Positions 43,625 to 56,410 of a stretch of DNA of 64,000 nt are shown piece after piece (position 1 is the first letter of the stretch; each line of letters starts with the position of its first letter). The stretch is from Alligator mississippiensis. Its lineage: Eukaryota > Chordata > Crocodylia > Alligatoridae. A model generated the notes under the pieces. The model searched no databases. It was not told the origin of the DNA and was given only the letters and a program-made list of their open reading frames with translations. The translations under genes were made by a program, and so were the position numbers. The stretch covers positions 40,733,319 through 40,797,318 of the forward strand of contig NC_081831.1 in assembly GCF_030867095.1 (NCBI RefSeq), written 5' to 3'.

Positions 43625-46600
43625 CAAAGTAAAATTGCAGTCTCTCTCTCTGGACCAGGTAGCTTCCTTTAAATTCACCCACCATAATTTAGATGGAAAG
43701 GAAGGAATCAAACAAATACAGTCCTGGGAGACAAAGCTGATGTTAATTTCTGCAACTTAGAAGGCTGGATCCTCTTCACAGGGCTCCACCATCACCATGC
43801 CCTGTCCTTACCATACCAGATGTTTCAGCATTGATCTTATTAGGTTTCCTCTGTGGGAGTCATAATCTCTATGCTACCTTGCTTAATGTCCAGGTAGCCA
43901 GTTTGTTGCCATCAGCCTCTGGTCCTGTTCTTCACATCACGTGTCACAAATATACAGTCATACAATTTCTCCCTACCCTTACCCTTCAGGGAGGGACTAT
44001 CTTAGCCCAACACCCCAAACACATATTTCCAATCAGTCTTTCTTTCTTCCTTTTCCAGATCTCCAGAATGAAGCCCTGCACCTACTGGACTTAAACTCAC
44101 TGACTTGGATGCAGCAACTCCCTTGTTGTCCCCACTCGTTAGGTAAGTCTGTAGGTGGAACACTCTTTGGATGTTCCCTGGTTAACTGAGTGCTGCTGCC
44201 ACAGCTCCATACTCCCCCAAGTTTCCCTTCAGGGCTGCTCCCCTCACTGGAGGCAAGCTATCTGCTCAGTTGGCTCTCTTTTAAATTCCCGAGCTGATTA
44301 GCTGTGTGGTCAGCCTCAGCACCCCATTTGTTGCTTTGCTGGCTTTCCCAGCTGATAGCATGAATTGGTAATCAGGGACTTTGGCTCAGCTTTTCCTCTA
44401 TCCCGGTTCACCACCACGGTAAGTTCATTTTCCCTCTTTTTTCTTTTGGTGTTCTGTGACAGGGTAGGCTTACTACCTGGTCACACCCCTGTTTTACACT
44501 ACCCCACCCCAATGATTTCAATAAGAATTCTCCTATTGACTTAAATAGGAGCATGATTAAACCCCAACTGTGGAAACACATTCCTTTAAAGTGGTCAGTT
44601 ACTTTGTAGATATTCAGAATTGCTGGTTATTTCACAGTGTTTTATTGTTGCTCTTTCAAATGTTCTGGGGGATTCCCAGGCAAGTTTTAATTGTTGTCTG
44701 TGGGTTTTTTTAATCTATTGCAAAAAGAAGACCATTTGCTTCACCAACATAAAAGAAGGCAGGCCCCTGTTTACAAGGTGAATAAATAGATCACTTTGTA
44801 AATACAATGGCAGGGGAAAGCATGACTTGGGATGTGGACACACATATATCTGGAACTTTTTCAAAAGGGGTGTACTTCAAAAGGACAGCAGCTGGTAGGT
44901 TCCAAGTGTTATGTACGAACAGGCTGAGAATGATTCAAATATAGCAAAATCCCTTCAACCCTGGATGAAGCAGTGTTGGAGCCATTTTGCTACACTTGAA
45001 TGCTCATTCACACCTAACAATTGGAACCTATGAGCTGTTGCCCTTTTGAAACATTCCTCTTTTGAAAGTGTTCCAAATGTGCATATGTCCACACCTTTAA
45101 ATTGCATTTTCCTTCCACTTTCTCTTAACTCACTGGGATAGCTTGGAAACTATGCAGTCTATCCTGACATGCAAAACTTTTGCTGAGCCACATAATCCCA
45201 TTTCCTGTGCTAAATTCTAGTAGCTCATGGCTCTTTATTCCAGCACTTACCTCTTCTCCCCTTAGCAATTGTTTCCTTTTTAGAAAGAAGTAGTTTCAGG
45301 ATAGTTCTTACAGTTGGAGTCTACTTTCTCAATTATATGTGGTTTTGTAGAGTCAACATGCATAGATGTCTGGACAGAGGTCTGCAAACTTATGTTGTTA
45401 CTCTCCTTTGCTTATCTTTGAACACAGCTTTTCAGATGGGAAAGATAAGCACTAGACCTGGCTGAGGGAAAAAATCCTAGAGGAAAAGAAATAATGAAAA
45501 TACTTGCAAATTTCCAATTTTTCCCTAACACCCTAAGTTTGTTTGTTTTTTCCTTTTTGGGGGTAATTTCCACTTAGTTGAAAAAAATATTTTCTATTGA
45601 CAGAAAAAATATGAAGGATGTTTGACTCCCTCTAGCAGGTATATGACTTCACTCTATCAACACAGCCTGCCTCAAAAATAAAGCACCTCAGAAATGGTCT
45701 GAGGGGAGTTAGATGGGGGTTGCTTATTTAACTCTGAGTATATCCCATTGAATGGGAAGTACCTTTATGTAAGAGATGTAACAATGCACCCTGATTAACT
45801 GAGATTGAGGGAATTAAGCTACTGTCTGTGGAAGTAAAGATCAATGAAGTCTGTTTTAACACATTTGTTATTCTGGGTTTCCTTTGATTTGAGTATTGGC
45901 AGTTACACACCATAAATTACCTTGATGGAATCCTCCATGCATCTGAATTTGAAAGAGGTGAGGCAAAGGATTATCTGTTTGGTTTATATTTGTCTATAGA
46001 TTTTAGTTCTCATAAAAGTAAGGCAAGAAAAATACTGGCTGGAGTTAAGCAGGCCAGACACTGTACAAGCATCTGTCTGGATTTGCAGCAGCCCCTGCTT
46101 TTCAGCCTTGAACCAAACTGAGCTTTACCAATGTGACTATACCTGGAACTGCAGCACCCTCTACTATTCCAGTCCTGAAACAGCTCCCCCGCTTCACCCC
46201 TAACTAGTGCTGTGCCCATCCTTCAGCCTAGAGTGCCATGCATTGTCAGTCTTCCTTGAGTAGAGGCCACCAGCGATAAGGATGACAATGGTGGGGGAGA
46301 CAACATTGATGTCCGTTTATGGGAGATGCCAAGAAGATTCCTTTAGTGAAATGCAACATGGGCAGTAGCAACCGAATTGATCCTGGAGAAAACTGTATAA
46401 AGGTGTTCTCCTACAGACAGGGGCCATGACAGAGGGAGATCATTAGTTTCCATAGCAGGCCATTAACAGTTGAGGGGGAAGCTGCCTGACTTGGATTAGA
46501 AAGTACTTGAAGGTGTCATTTACTCAGCCAGATTTTCTGATTGATTTAACATCCTTAATCCACTAATGAGGAATCAAGAGTGTGATGTGTGCTACAGAGC

Positions 46601-48500
46601 AGCGGTTTCCATAAATGAAGAGTGTTCCTTTGTGAACATGGGAGTGGCCAGGGCAGAGCAACAAAAAACATAGGCCTGTACTTAGGCTAAAACTGTTTTG
46701 GTCTTTGGGGTAGGGGGTCTTGAGTTGGTAAATTCTGGGGTTCTTAGATCTGGGACTAAAAGTTAGCTATAGAAATCCAAAATCTGGAAATGGAGTGAGA
46801 TAGAACTGGGGGCAGTTTAGATCAGTATGCTGGTTCAGGCCCCAGCTCTCTACTTTTAATCCAGTGGACTGCAAAAGGTGGGCACAGTTGTGGGTGAAGG
46901 TGCTGGGGTGAGGAATGTCTAGGGTTAGATCAGCAAAATGCTCTGAACTGAACCTTTGCTTATAGCTTGAGCTGTGCCATTTAGGACTGTTCTGAACTGC
47001 CTGGATCCAGCTGGGGTAGGAATGAGGAGGCTAACAAATGTTACTGTTGTGAAATTTCCAGCCCGGGAAACTGTAAGAAGCATCTGAGTTTTTAAACTGA
47101 AAACTGAATGGAACCTGTACAACACTGGAAGTTCATTAGTTCATGTGGGTGCCCTGCTGACAGTGGTTCATGTCCTGGCAGAGCACCTAGGCTTTGGGTC
47201 TGGGGCAATTAAAACATTCCTGCTCTGATCTCTGGCTTGAATTCACAGATCCAATGTATTTAGGCTTAAGCCTAAACTAGCTACTTGTCCATAAGCTCTA
47301 TGTCCCACTGCCAGGAAGCTGCTGGCAGCAGTTTAACATCTGCCAGTGGATTGCTGGGCTCTTCCTCCCCTACCCTCATGCTTCTCCACATTGCTCAGGG
47401 ATTTATATGTGCTGCTCACACTGGAGCTAATCTCTGATTTGTTTACGTTAAAACCCTCCTTAACTAACAGGGAGGAGAGATTTCCTTTGTGTTTGCAGTC
47501 AGAATCAGCAGATGGAAGCTGCAAAATGCCATGCCAGAGATCTCTTCCTATCAGCTCCCATCCCTGCCTCTTGTGTACAGAGTATATTGGGACTTGGGCC
47601 CTAGGAGCCTTTCCTCCTGCTTGGTGAGCAGGTTGTGCTTAATGAAAGTGAGGAAGACATGTTACTAGATAGGACCCAGTTATTGTACACAAGGTTCTGA
47701 AAAACCTCTCTACCCTTAGCATCCTAGCACAGCTGCCAGCCCACAGTGCTACAAGGCCCTGTCAAGAAGCAGGAAGTGCTCTTTGACCATCAAGAAGTTT
47801 TCAAAGGCGCCAGCTGCAGTAAAGTCAGGGGCTGATGGGAATTGGGACACATCCATTTGCTAGTTGCTTGGCTCCAGGCTGCTAGACTGCAGTCTGCTCT
47901 TGTTGCTTGCTTGTTCACTAGGAAACCTGGAGCTGCTTGACTAACTAGAGTACCAACCTCCAGGGTGCAGAGCCTTCCTAATGGTCCTGGCACCTCATCA
48001 GGAGGGGAGATAGGGCTGGTGTTGCCATGTGAAATCCATATTGGTTAAACTTTCTTCACACCGTTGTGCTTTGAATTAAGTTGCACTCACTATGAACTGA
48101 AAAAGAGTTAAGTCCTGGAATCAACTTTTGAACACAGGAGTGAGGGAAAGAAAATTGAATTGTTTCAAGATAGAGCTTGATCATTTTGTCGAACAGATGG
48201 TCTGGGATAGGGCTATTCGTGGATTAGTAATTAAAATGTGAAACAGTAACACTGTGGAGTTACTTGTATATGTGAGAGGTATCTAGTGTGTGGCCACCTG
48301 ACTTTCTGGATGTGAGGGCAGGATTTGGAGGCAGAAGTTGAAGCTAGAGAAAGTGGTCTCAGAGTGAGAAGTGAATTCCTGGTGGTACAGGTCAAGGGTA
48401 AGCATTGGAGCATTTTTGCTTTGAGTGGATAGGTTCACAGAATCTTGGGATTCATGAGATGAACTTGTGTTTAGTTTTATTTTGAGGATCCATTTTTGCT
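43625..48500. other. Unassigned intergenic sequence
   Basis: Nearly 5 kb without a supported gene, RNA gene or clear repeat. A TGTGACAGGG word at 44456 resembles the ends of the LTR-like blocks at 5878 and 22129 but no element could be delimited. Confidence 0.45.
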
Positions 48501-48929
48501 TAGCGGACATCGAATTCTTATTATTTATGTGTGCAAGTCAGGAAGCCCAGGCTAGGGAGTTTTGCCAGCTCTTTCTGAATTAGGTTTCCTTCCTTTGTTT
48601 ATTCCTCTGCCTCTTGAATCATTTAATATGCTTACAGAACTCTTGGCACCACATTATATTGTATTAATCTCATACTTCAGGCCTTCTTCTGGTTGCCTGC
48701 AGGAACCAGAAAGAATTTATTTCTCCCTGTAAATACATTCCTTGGCTATTGAGGAGTTTGGGGTTTTTTTGGGTTTTTTGTTTGTTTTGGGGGTGGAGGG
48801 AAGAGGGGAGTCATTTGTCTCTGAAGCATGAGATATTGGCCATGGCTAGAAATAGGAGTTTGGCAGGCATGTGCTGGTGGTCTTGGTGGTGTTGAGAAAT
48901 CTCTCAAGTGCCCTTTAGGTCTTACTCAT

Positions 48930-49295
48930 GTGCTCAGGGTTCAACTGATCACCAGATTTGGGGTCAGGAAGGAATTTCTTCCCTGGTCAGACCATTGGGT
49001 TTTTTTGTCATCCTCTGTAGCATGGAGCATAGTTTACTTCTTACAGCTGTCTGAAAATATTCACCTATATCTCTCTGCCATTGGGAGATTCCTTGTTTCA
49101 CATACTGTCTTCCTGTACATATTATAGGAGATTCTTTTGTAATAAAAATCCTAAGTTTGTTATAGAGTTGTTCTGTTGCTTTATGTCGGCAGGAGAGTGA
49201 AGTGGGAGGGAAAGTGGATCTTCTTGAGGACCACTTTGATTTCAGGGGACTGGATTTGACCCAGGTGGTCCCTTCCTATTCAAGACCCCTGTGCT
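48930..49295 (+). repeat. CR1-type 3' UTR/tail relic
   Basis: GATCACCAGATTTGGGGTCAGGAAGGAATTTC-type sequence with CATCCTCTGTAGCATG matches the region at 18590-19440, and 49240-49295 resembles a worn CR1 tail (GGACTGGATTTGACCCAGGTGGTCCC in part). Confidence 0.45.
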
Positions 49296-49884
49296 TTCAT
49301 GTGTGTGTGAAGCTTTTAACCCCACTTTATGCCATTTATACCAAGGCTTCCAGCAGCTAAGTGTCTGAATAGCATATCTCCTGCTGCAGCAGCTCACCTT
49401 AATGTCATCAAGAACTCTTATTTCCTGGGTCTCTGCTGGTTTGTTTCAGCTAATTAGAGCTAATGAGATTCACTCTGTTAGGCATTCTCTCCTCCCTCTA
49501 CTTCCTATTATCCCTGTAAAGTTTACAAAACATGGCAAGCTATTAATCTTTTCAGGGACCAAAACACAGGTAGTGTGGTGGTATCAAATCTCAGCCCTTT
49601 ATACTCCTTGCTGGTTAAAGCCTGTGTAAAAGTAGCATGTATCACACTTGATTCAACTGGTCTCTGTAGGAAGTGTCTGCTTACCTTCCACTGTTGGGCT
49701 CTTGTTACAGCTGCATGGCTGGCTTGGACAGGCCTGAGCAGTGAGCTGTCAGAACAGGACAAAGCTCAGTTTGCCATTTCCCAGAAACTCCAGTTCCTTA
49801 TTTGGGTCAATATACTTAGCACCAGGGCTGGGGTACTGTCAGTTGGCAGCCTGGCATGGCCAAGCTGTGTTTTAAGCTAGGCAA
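49296..49884. other. Unassigned sequence upstream of CR1
   Basis: No feature recognised. Confidence 0.4.
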
Positions 49885-50541
49885 GTCTCTGGACTCTCCT
49901 TAAGACAAAACGTAAAGTGTTTGTCGTGGGAGACTCCATCTTGAGGGGGACTGAGGGGGTAGTCTGCTGCCCTGACCCCTTAGACTGGGAAGTCTACTGC
50001 TTCCCAGGAGCCTGCATCTGAGACATTGCGGAGAAGATCCCTAAACTCTTCAAGCCCACAGACCACTATCCCATGCTCCTTATCCATGTGGGCACCAAGG
50101 ACATGGCTCGGAGCGCTCCCAGCCAGGTCATGAGGCGCTACAGGGATTTGGGAGCAGGGCTAAAGGGTCTGGGGCACAGGTGGTGTTTTCTTCAATCCTC
50201 CCAGTCTCGGGCTATGGGCTGAGGAGGGAGAAGAGGATCCACGTGGTCAACCAAAGACTGCAGCGCTGGTGTCATCGGGAAGGCTTTGGCTTCCATGACC
50301 ACAGCCCGCTGTTTGGCGAGAGAGGCAGCGAGCTGCTGGGAAGAGATGGCCTCCACCTCTCTCCCCTGGGGAAGAGGCTCTTTTCAACCAGACTGGCTGA
50401 CCTGCTCCACCGGGCCTTAAACTAAGCCTGCTGGGAGACAGGGGGACTACTGCCACTGCTGTGCTGCTGAGCAACCCTTGCAAAGCCAGCAGGTGAAGGC
50501 TCTTAAGGGTTCCCACTCCTGCCCCCTCCCTGGTACAATCT

Positions 50542-51195
50542 GTGGGCAAGGCAAGAACCCCCAAGGGGACACTTGCCTGCCTGTACACAAATGCTAGGAG
50601 CTTGGGGACTAAGCAGGAGGAACTCGTCCTTCTGCTTAACACAAATAATTACAACGTCATAGGGATAACGGAGACCTGGTGGGACTCCAACCATGACTGG
50701 ACCATGGGTATAGACGGCTATACCTAGTACAGGAGAGATCAAGTAGATAAAAGGGGCGGGGGTGTAGCTCTCTATGTTAAGGAAAAGTACGCGTCCCTGC
50801 AAGCTGATGTTGGTGACCAGGGTGGATGACTGGAGACCCTCTGGGTTAAAATCCATGGGAAACACGGCACAGGGGACACAACAGTGGGAGTCTACTACAG
50901 ACCTCCCACCCAAAGTCAGAGCTTGACCAGGAGTTCACCCAGGAACTGGCTGAGGCCGCATGCTCCAGGACCATGGTTGTCATGGGTGACTTCAACTACC
51001 CAGACATCTTGTGGGAAGATCACTTAGCAAAATCTGAGTGGTTGCAAAGCTTCTTATCATGCGTGGATGACCTCTACCTGACTCAAGAAGTCTACGGGCC
51101 AACGAGAGGTAAAGCGCTGCTCGTCCTGGTACTGGTTGCTGCAGGTGACCTAATCGGCGATGTAGTGATCGATGGGACAGCAACCATGAGCTGAT
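50542..51195 (+). pseudogene. CR1 endonuclease domain, broken
   Basis: The first frame (50542-50727) has YTNARSLGTKQEEL, which carries the first metal-binding Asn, and ITETWWDSNHDW, with the catalytic Glu. UAG at 50725 and later frameshifts interrupt it. The frame 50973-51194 has VVMGDFNYPDILWEDH, keeping the Gly-Asp-Phe-Asn motif that is mutated in the copy at 952-1665. The terminal SDHE/H block near 51180 is damaged. Confidence 0.8.
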
Positions 51196-51971
51196 CACCT
51201 TCACCATCTGCCGTAAAGCTGGCAAGTCAGTCAGCAACACAGAAGTCCTTGACTTCAGGAAAGCCAACTTTGACAAGCTCAGGAGGCTTGTCAGTGAGGC
51301 CCTAAGGGACCATGACCCCAGAGGGAGGGGAGTCCAGGAAGAGTGGTTGCTCCTCAAGGAACTGATCCTCAATACACAAGCTAATTTTATTCCATCTCAG
51401 AGGAAATGCAGCAAGAGGGCACAGCAGCCCCCCTGGCTCTCCAGGGATCTAGCAGACCTCCTGAGGCTAAAAAGAAAGGCTTACAAAGGATGGAAGATGG
51501 GATTCACCTCCAAGAAGGAATATTCTGCACTGGTCCAGTCCTGCAAGGAGCAAACCAGGAAAGCCAAGGCTGCAACTGAACTCCAACTAGCTTCGAGTAT
51601 CAAGGACAATAAAAAGTTCTTTTTCAGATATGTGGGGAGCCGGAGGAAAAGCAAGGGCAACATTGGACCCCTGTTGAACCAGATGGGACAACTGACGCCC
51701 AGGAAAAAGCCAACCTATTAAATGGGTACTTTGCATCGGTCTTTCATCAGTCCCATGAGACGCCCATGCCCACTATAGGACAGGGAGGTCTGAGTGAGGG
51801 AGATCCCCTGCCTTGCATCAATGCTGACCTCGTGAAGGAAAACCTTGAGAGGCTGATACTTTCAAGTCAGCTGGCCTTGACAATCTACACCCCAGGGTAC
51901 TCAAGGACCTGGCGAACATCATAGCCCAGTCTCTGGCACAAATCTTTGAGAACTCCTAGCGCTCTGGTGTA

Positions 51972-52676
51972 GTGCCCGAAGACTGGAAGAAGGCCAATGT
52001 GGTGCCTATCTTCAAGAAAGGGAGGAAAGTGGATCTGGCAAACTATAGGGCCATCAGCCTGACTTCTATCCTGGGAAAGCTCTTAGAAAAGTTTATTAAA
52101 GAGGCCGTCCTTAATGGATTGGCCAACACCAACATCCTGAGGGATAGCCAGCATGGGTTTGTTGCGGGTAGGTCTTGCTTGACCAATCTCATTTCCTTTT
52201 ATGACCAGGTGACCTATCACCTGGATGAAGGAGAAGAGATTGATGTCATATATCTTGACTTCAAAAAACCCTTCGATCTGGTATCCCATGATCACCTCTT
52301 TTCAAATCTGGCCAATTGTGGCCTTGGGTCCACCACGATCCACTGGCTGGGCAATTGGCTTCGTGGTCAGACCCAGAGGGTGGTAATTGATGGAAGTCAA
52401 TCGTCATGGTGCCCTGTGACCAGTGGGGTCCCCCAGGGCTCTGTCCTTGGACCCATATTGTTCAACATCTTCATTAATGATGTGGACATTGGAGTCAGAA
52501 GCGGACTGGCCAAGTTCACCGATGACACCAAACTTTGGGGCAAAGCATCCACACCAGAAGACAGGCGGGTGATCCAGGCTGACCTGGACAGGCTCAGCAA
52601 ATGGATGGATGAGAATCTGATGGTGTTTAACACTGAAAAATGCAAGGTTCTCCACCTTGGGAGGAAAAACCTGTAG
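51972..52676 (+). pseudogene. CR1 reverse transcriptase core
   Basis: A 234-codon open frame holds the RT fingers and palm: VVPIFKKGRK, LTSILGKLLEK, QHGFVAGRSCLTNLISF, VIYLDFKKPFDLVSHD with the first catalytic Asp, [19 protein letters not shown] and FTDDTKLWG with the Asp pair. It ends at a stop created by the insertion at 52682. The downstream RT sequence LGFMIDHKMNMN reappears at about 54095. This is the best-kept RT segment among the CR1 copies here. Confidence 0.85.
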
Positions 52677-52681
52677 GATCC

Positions 52682-54042
52682 TGTGCCTGCCTTTGCTCTG
52701 TTAGGCATTCACAAGCTGCCTTTGCCCGGGTGGTCGATCTAGTCTGTCCTGAGCCTGCGAGTGGACCCCAAAGGGTACCTCGGCTGACGTCAAAGGCTCC
52801 CCTTAACTCACCTGCCACAACTTTGAATGGATCCTCAGTGGAGGGGTTCCCCTTCTAGGCAGCCTACAGGGTCGTCATGCCTCTCGGTGGGCACTCGGGG
52901 GGCTCCGACCTCCCCTACACCCCAGCCAAAAGCCACTTTCTGCCGCGGGTCTTGAAGCCTCTCTTCATCTCTGGTCCCTCCCAGTTTCTTCTCCCGAGCC
53001 TCCCGTTGCTCTCCAGCTGCGGGCCCTAGTGTCCTGGGCCAGGCTCTGGCATGAAGGCTAAGAGGCCCTCTGTTTCCAGTTCTACTATCCCGTGTCCCTA
53101 GCCCCTATTCCAACACCCACCGTGACACAACGTGCGATACCCACCACCGTGACTGCTGGAGAGGTGCGACCGTTGGGCCAGGAGGCCACAAAGGAAATTA
53201 GAGTGCCCTAGCCTGTGGGCCCTATGCTTCCCTGGTGCCTCAGTGCCCCCCCCAGTCCCTGTTGCTTGCCCAATCGGGGCTTTCCTCTTCCCTCCTAGGC
53301 TCGGCCTCCATCCGGGGATGTAGTTGCAGTCGCCTGAGGTCCTATGGGCCCCGGCAGGCTCCTCTTGAAGAAGCTGTGGGCCCTTCTGCTGGCACCCTTA
53401 CTCCGCTGGTCTTCCCTGTTCAGGATCTCCCGCCGTTCTCCCCACAGCTATCCGAAGTGGGGCTCCCACTGGTCTCGCTTTCGTCACCTTCGTTCTTTGC
53501 TGTTCCTCAGCTCCAGGCTTCCTTGCAGGTGCTCCGGCTTCCCCGAAGCTCTCTGCTTCCACTGCTATCTCTACTCAAGCTGTTTTCTCTATTCTTGCAG
53601 CTTCCTCTGTCGGCTCCTCTGCCAGCTTCTCTGCCGGTTCCCTGGCTTACCAGTCGGCTCCTCTGCTGGCTTCTCTGCCGGCTTCCCAATCGGCTCCTCT
53701 GCTGCTGCCACTCTCTCTGCCCCCGCAGCCGCAGCTGCCCCTGCCGCCTCGGGCTGCCAGACACCGCGGCTGCAAATCTCTGGCCTCGGGTTTCTCCGTG
53801 GAATCTCCGCTCGCCGACCCACCTCCTGCGCCCTCGGGGCTGCCTTTTGTTTCCGCCGGGTGGTGTCTCCTGCTGACATCACATGGCTCCAGCTGAATAT
53901 GAGTGTGGCTGACGAACCGCGCAGGCTGTTTCTCGGCGTGCGCTCCCCTGCTCCTTCTGGCCCCTTTGAACAGTAAGTTGGGGCTTTCTTCTCCTTCTGT
54001 CTTGGCCTGGGGTTCTCCTGTAACCCCAGTGCCCCTGGGACA
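52682..54042. mobile_element. 1.36-kb GC-rich insertion in CR1, candidate solo LTR
   Basis: The insert starts TGTGCCTGCC and ends GGGACA, giving TGT...ACA termini. It is flanked by GATCC (52677-52681) and CATCC (54043-54047), a 5-bp duplication with one mismatch. Removing it rejoins CR1 RT coding sequence. A C/T-rich repetitive section (about 53470-53760) reads Leu/Ser/Pro-rich in two frames, a composition effect. No AATAAA was found, which counts against a standard LTR; a non-autonomous LTR element is an alternative. Confidence 0.55.
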
Positions 54043-54310
54043 CATCCTTATAGGTTTGGCAGTGCTACACTAGCTAGCACTATGGAAGAAAGAGACTTGG
54101 GGTTCATGATTGACCACAAGATGAACATGAACCTGGAATGCGATGCTGTGGCTAGTAAAGCAACCACAAGCTGGCTTGTATCCATAGATGCTTCTCAAGC
54201 AAATCCTGGGATGTCATTCTCCCTTTATACTCAGCCTTGGTGAGGCTGCAGCTGGAGTACTGCGTCCATTTTTGGGCCCCACAATTCTATTTTAAAGTCG
54301 CAAAACGGGG
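54043..54310 (+). mobile_element. CR1 LINE, plus strand, continuation of RT after insertion
   Basis: Plus-strand codons resume in RT with a (R/T)LGSATLAS-like segment, RDLGFMIDHKMNMN and the start of the (L/V)RPQLEYC-like block near 54245. The element fades at about 54310 without a recognisable CR1 tail. Confidence 0.8.
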
Positions 54311-54640
54311 TTCTATCCAAACTAGGCATTCTTGCTCCTTTACAGACTATGGGGATTAATGGAGTTGCCAACATTGCTGGGGGACAGGGAAACTGCCTAT
54401 GCCAGGACTGCTCCCGCACCCTTTGCCACCTTTTGGCACCATGCAGCCCATCTGGCTTTCCAACAGGGGTGCACACCAGGGCCTTCACACCTTGTCTGTC
54501 AGCCTTGCTGGGGTGCTGGTTTTAGGGTGAGCCCACTGGTCACCCAGGCAGTTCCCTCACTTCCAGGACAGCTCCCCCTGGCAATGACCACAGTAGCAGA
54601 CTCATCTCTCCAGACAGAACCGTACTGACCCAGGTATGCC
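54311..54640. other. Unassigned intergenic sequence
   Basis: No feature recognised. Confidence 0.4.
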
Positions 54641-54784
54641 CAGCTCTAGAGTGTAATGGCCATGTATAACAGTGTATGGGGAGGGCTATGATGAAATGTT
54701 ATATGTGGCCATTGTACCCAGCTCTGGGGTGTATCTCAGCCCTTCCCATACACTGTTATATGTAGCCGTTACACCCCAGAGCTG
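54641..54784. repeat. Imperfect 47-bp inverted repeat with 50-nt spacer
   Basis: Bases 54641-54687 pair with 54738-54784 at roughly 40 of 47 positions. The spacer contains another ATATGTGGCCATT-type word, and one more follows at 54825-54840, so the unit also recurs directly. Confidence 0.8.
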
Positions 54785-56400
54785 AGTGCATCTCTGCCTC
54801 CCCTCCTTTCCCCCTATGCACTGTAATATGTGGCCATTACAGGTGCCATTTGGGTTCACTCTTAAATCCATGGAAATGCATGGAATTTCTTTTGCAATGA
54901 TTCAACAAGACATCAGGTGCTAATTTTGCAATTTTTTACTGGTTATTTCAGATTAATGAAAAATACAATTGGGAAGGATTTGGGTGGGGGGGATTGGAAT
55001 GTGGTATGGTAACATTTCAGCTCTTTTCAAACAAAACAGGAAAGCTGTCTTTGCAAGGAGTACATGGTTTGTGTAGCTATTGACATGTAAATGATACAAG
55101 TGTTTTCATACTAATCTAGGAGTGACTTTTGCAGGCTTTTCAGCAACAGGAAATACAACAGGCCAAAATCTTTGCAGGTCCTGCTTGCTAAAGACAATAT
55201 CTTCCTCAAATCCTGATGAACTAAGTAGAAAGCAAAGGTTAATCTTGAAGGCTGTTGAACATTCACATCACAGATGTATGGTTCTACTGATGGACTTCAA
55301 CAACTTGAAGTACCTGTGGGTCTTGTCTTTTAAAACTCCTCAAGAGCCAACTTCACATGCTTGCCATGAAGAAGATGCTGTTAATTGAACTGGGGAAGCT
55401 GCTCTCGTGTTGCAGCAAACAAAAAGCTTGGTTTCAAAGGACAATAGTGGCTTCCTGGCCATACATTAAAGGCAAGCCTTGTCAGATATGGGCACAAAAG
55501 CAGCTCAGACTGGTGGGAAAGAATAGTCATGTTGACATGAAATGCTGACCAATGGCTGGAATCATTCAGAATGAGCAAAAAGGTGTTCTTCCACATTTTA
55601 ATTTTTGTCATTGAATAAATTCTTTCTGATAAAAAATTGTCTTCGAAAATGGGTTTATAATGGAGTTTCGGGGAGGTCTCAGTATGGGATGCAGGATGGA
55701 GGTGAGGGGGTGTATGGGATGGGGGGCATAGGTGATGGGTCTGGGTTGTTTTTTGGTGTCAGGTGACCTGAGAAAAGAGGCAGGTATAAACCGGGGAGAT
55801 GACTGCAGGCGATGATCTGCAATGCAAGCTGTAATAGGATTCACATGCAAATAGACTCATTGATAAGACAGTAGCCTGGTCTGTTTCTTTCTTCAACCCA
55901 ACCACACCATCCTTTCCCACTTTACCCCAAAGTTCACCATTGTATGTGGTGAGTGTCAGGGGAGGGGGGCGGGGAGGTACAGTCGGCTCATATGGGCCCC
56001 AACCAACACTGATTTGGGTGCAGTTGTCCTGGGCAGGGGGATCCACAGGACCCAGGGAATCTGAATGAACTTCAGCAAAAACCCCAGCCCACCCCCACGC
56101 TGCTGCTGCTGCTGCAATGGATCTGAGGTGAGGAAAAATGCTTGTTTTGACCCCAGGATACAAAAGACACATAGGAGGAGAGGCAGATGATTCTGTTTAT
56201 GTAAAAGTTCATGTAGTAATGTTGACATTAAAATTTAGCTAAACCAAGAGTGAGTGAGTTACATTTTTTTAAGTCCAAACATTGACAGTTACATTTACTA
56301 CATACAATTATTTAGACAATCCATTTTAATGTTGACATACACAGTGTAGAAATGCATGCAGTTCCTGATGAATTGTTTATTTTCTTCCATAGGCGCACTG
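54785..56400. other. Unassigned intergenic sequence
   Basis: A decayed frame at 55122-55560 has no family match that I recognise. A short CTG run lies at 56100-56115. Confidence 0.4.
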
Positions 56401-56410
56401 TCAGGCTGCA

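Larger units (their letters stand above)
49885..52681 (+). mobile_element. CR1 LINE, plus strand, 5' part (ORF1 esterase, endonuclease, RT)
   Basis: ORF1 begins in the esterase domain: VFVVGDSILRG at about 49918, HYPMLLIHVGTKD at about 50065-50105 (Lys replaces Asn of the Gly-x-Asn-Asp block) and GRDGLHLSPLGKRLF at about 50340-50385. Endonuclease runs from about 50540 to 51200, linker from 51347 and RT from about 51960. RT breaks at 52681 and resumes at about 54043 after an insertion. Confidence 0.87.

Noticed and set aside
53235..53976. Two overlapping plus-strand ORFs of about 210 codons and matching minus-strand ORFs
   Set aside because: All are Leu/Ser/Pro- or Arg/Gln/Gly-rich products of one C/T-rich repetitive tract, open in several phases at once. 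No domain is visible and they lie within an insertion in CR1.
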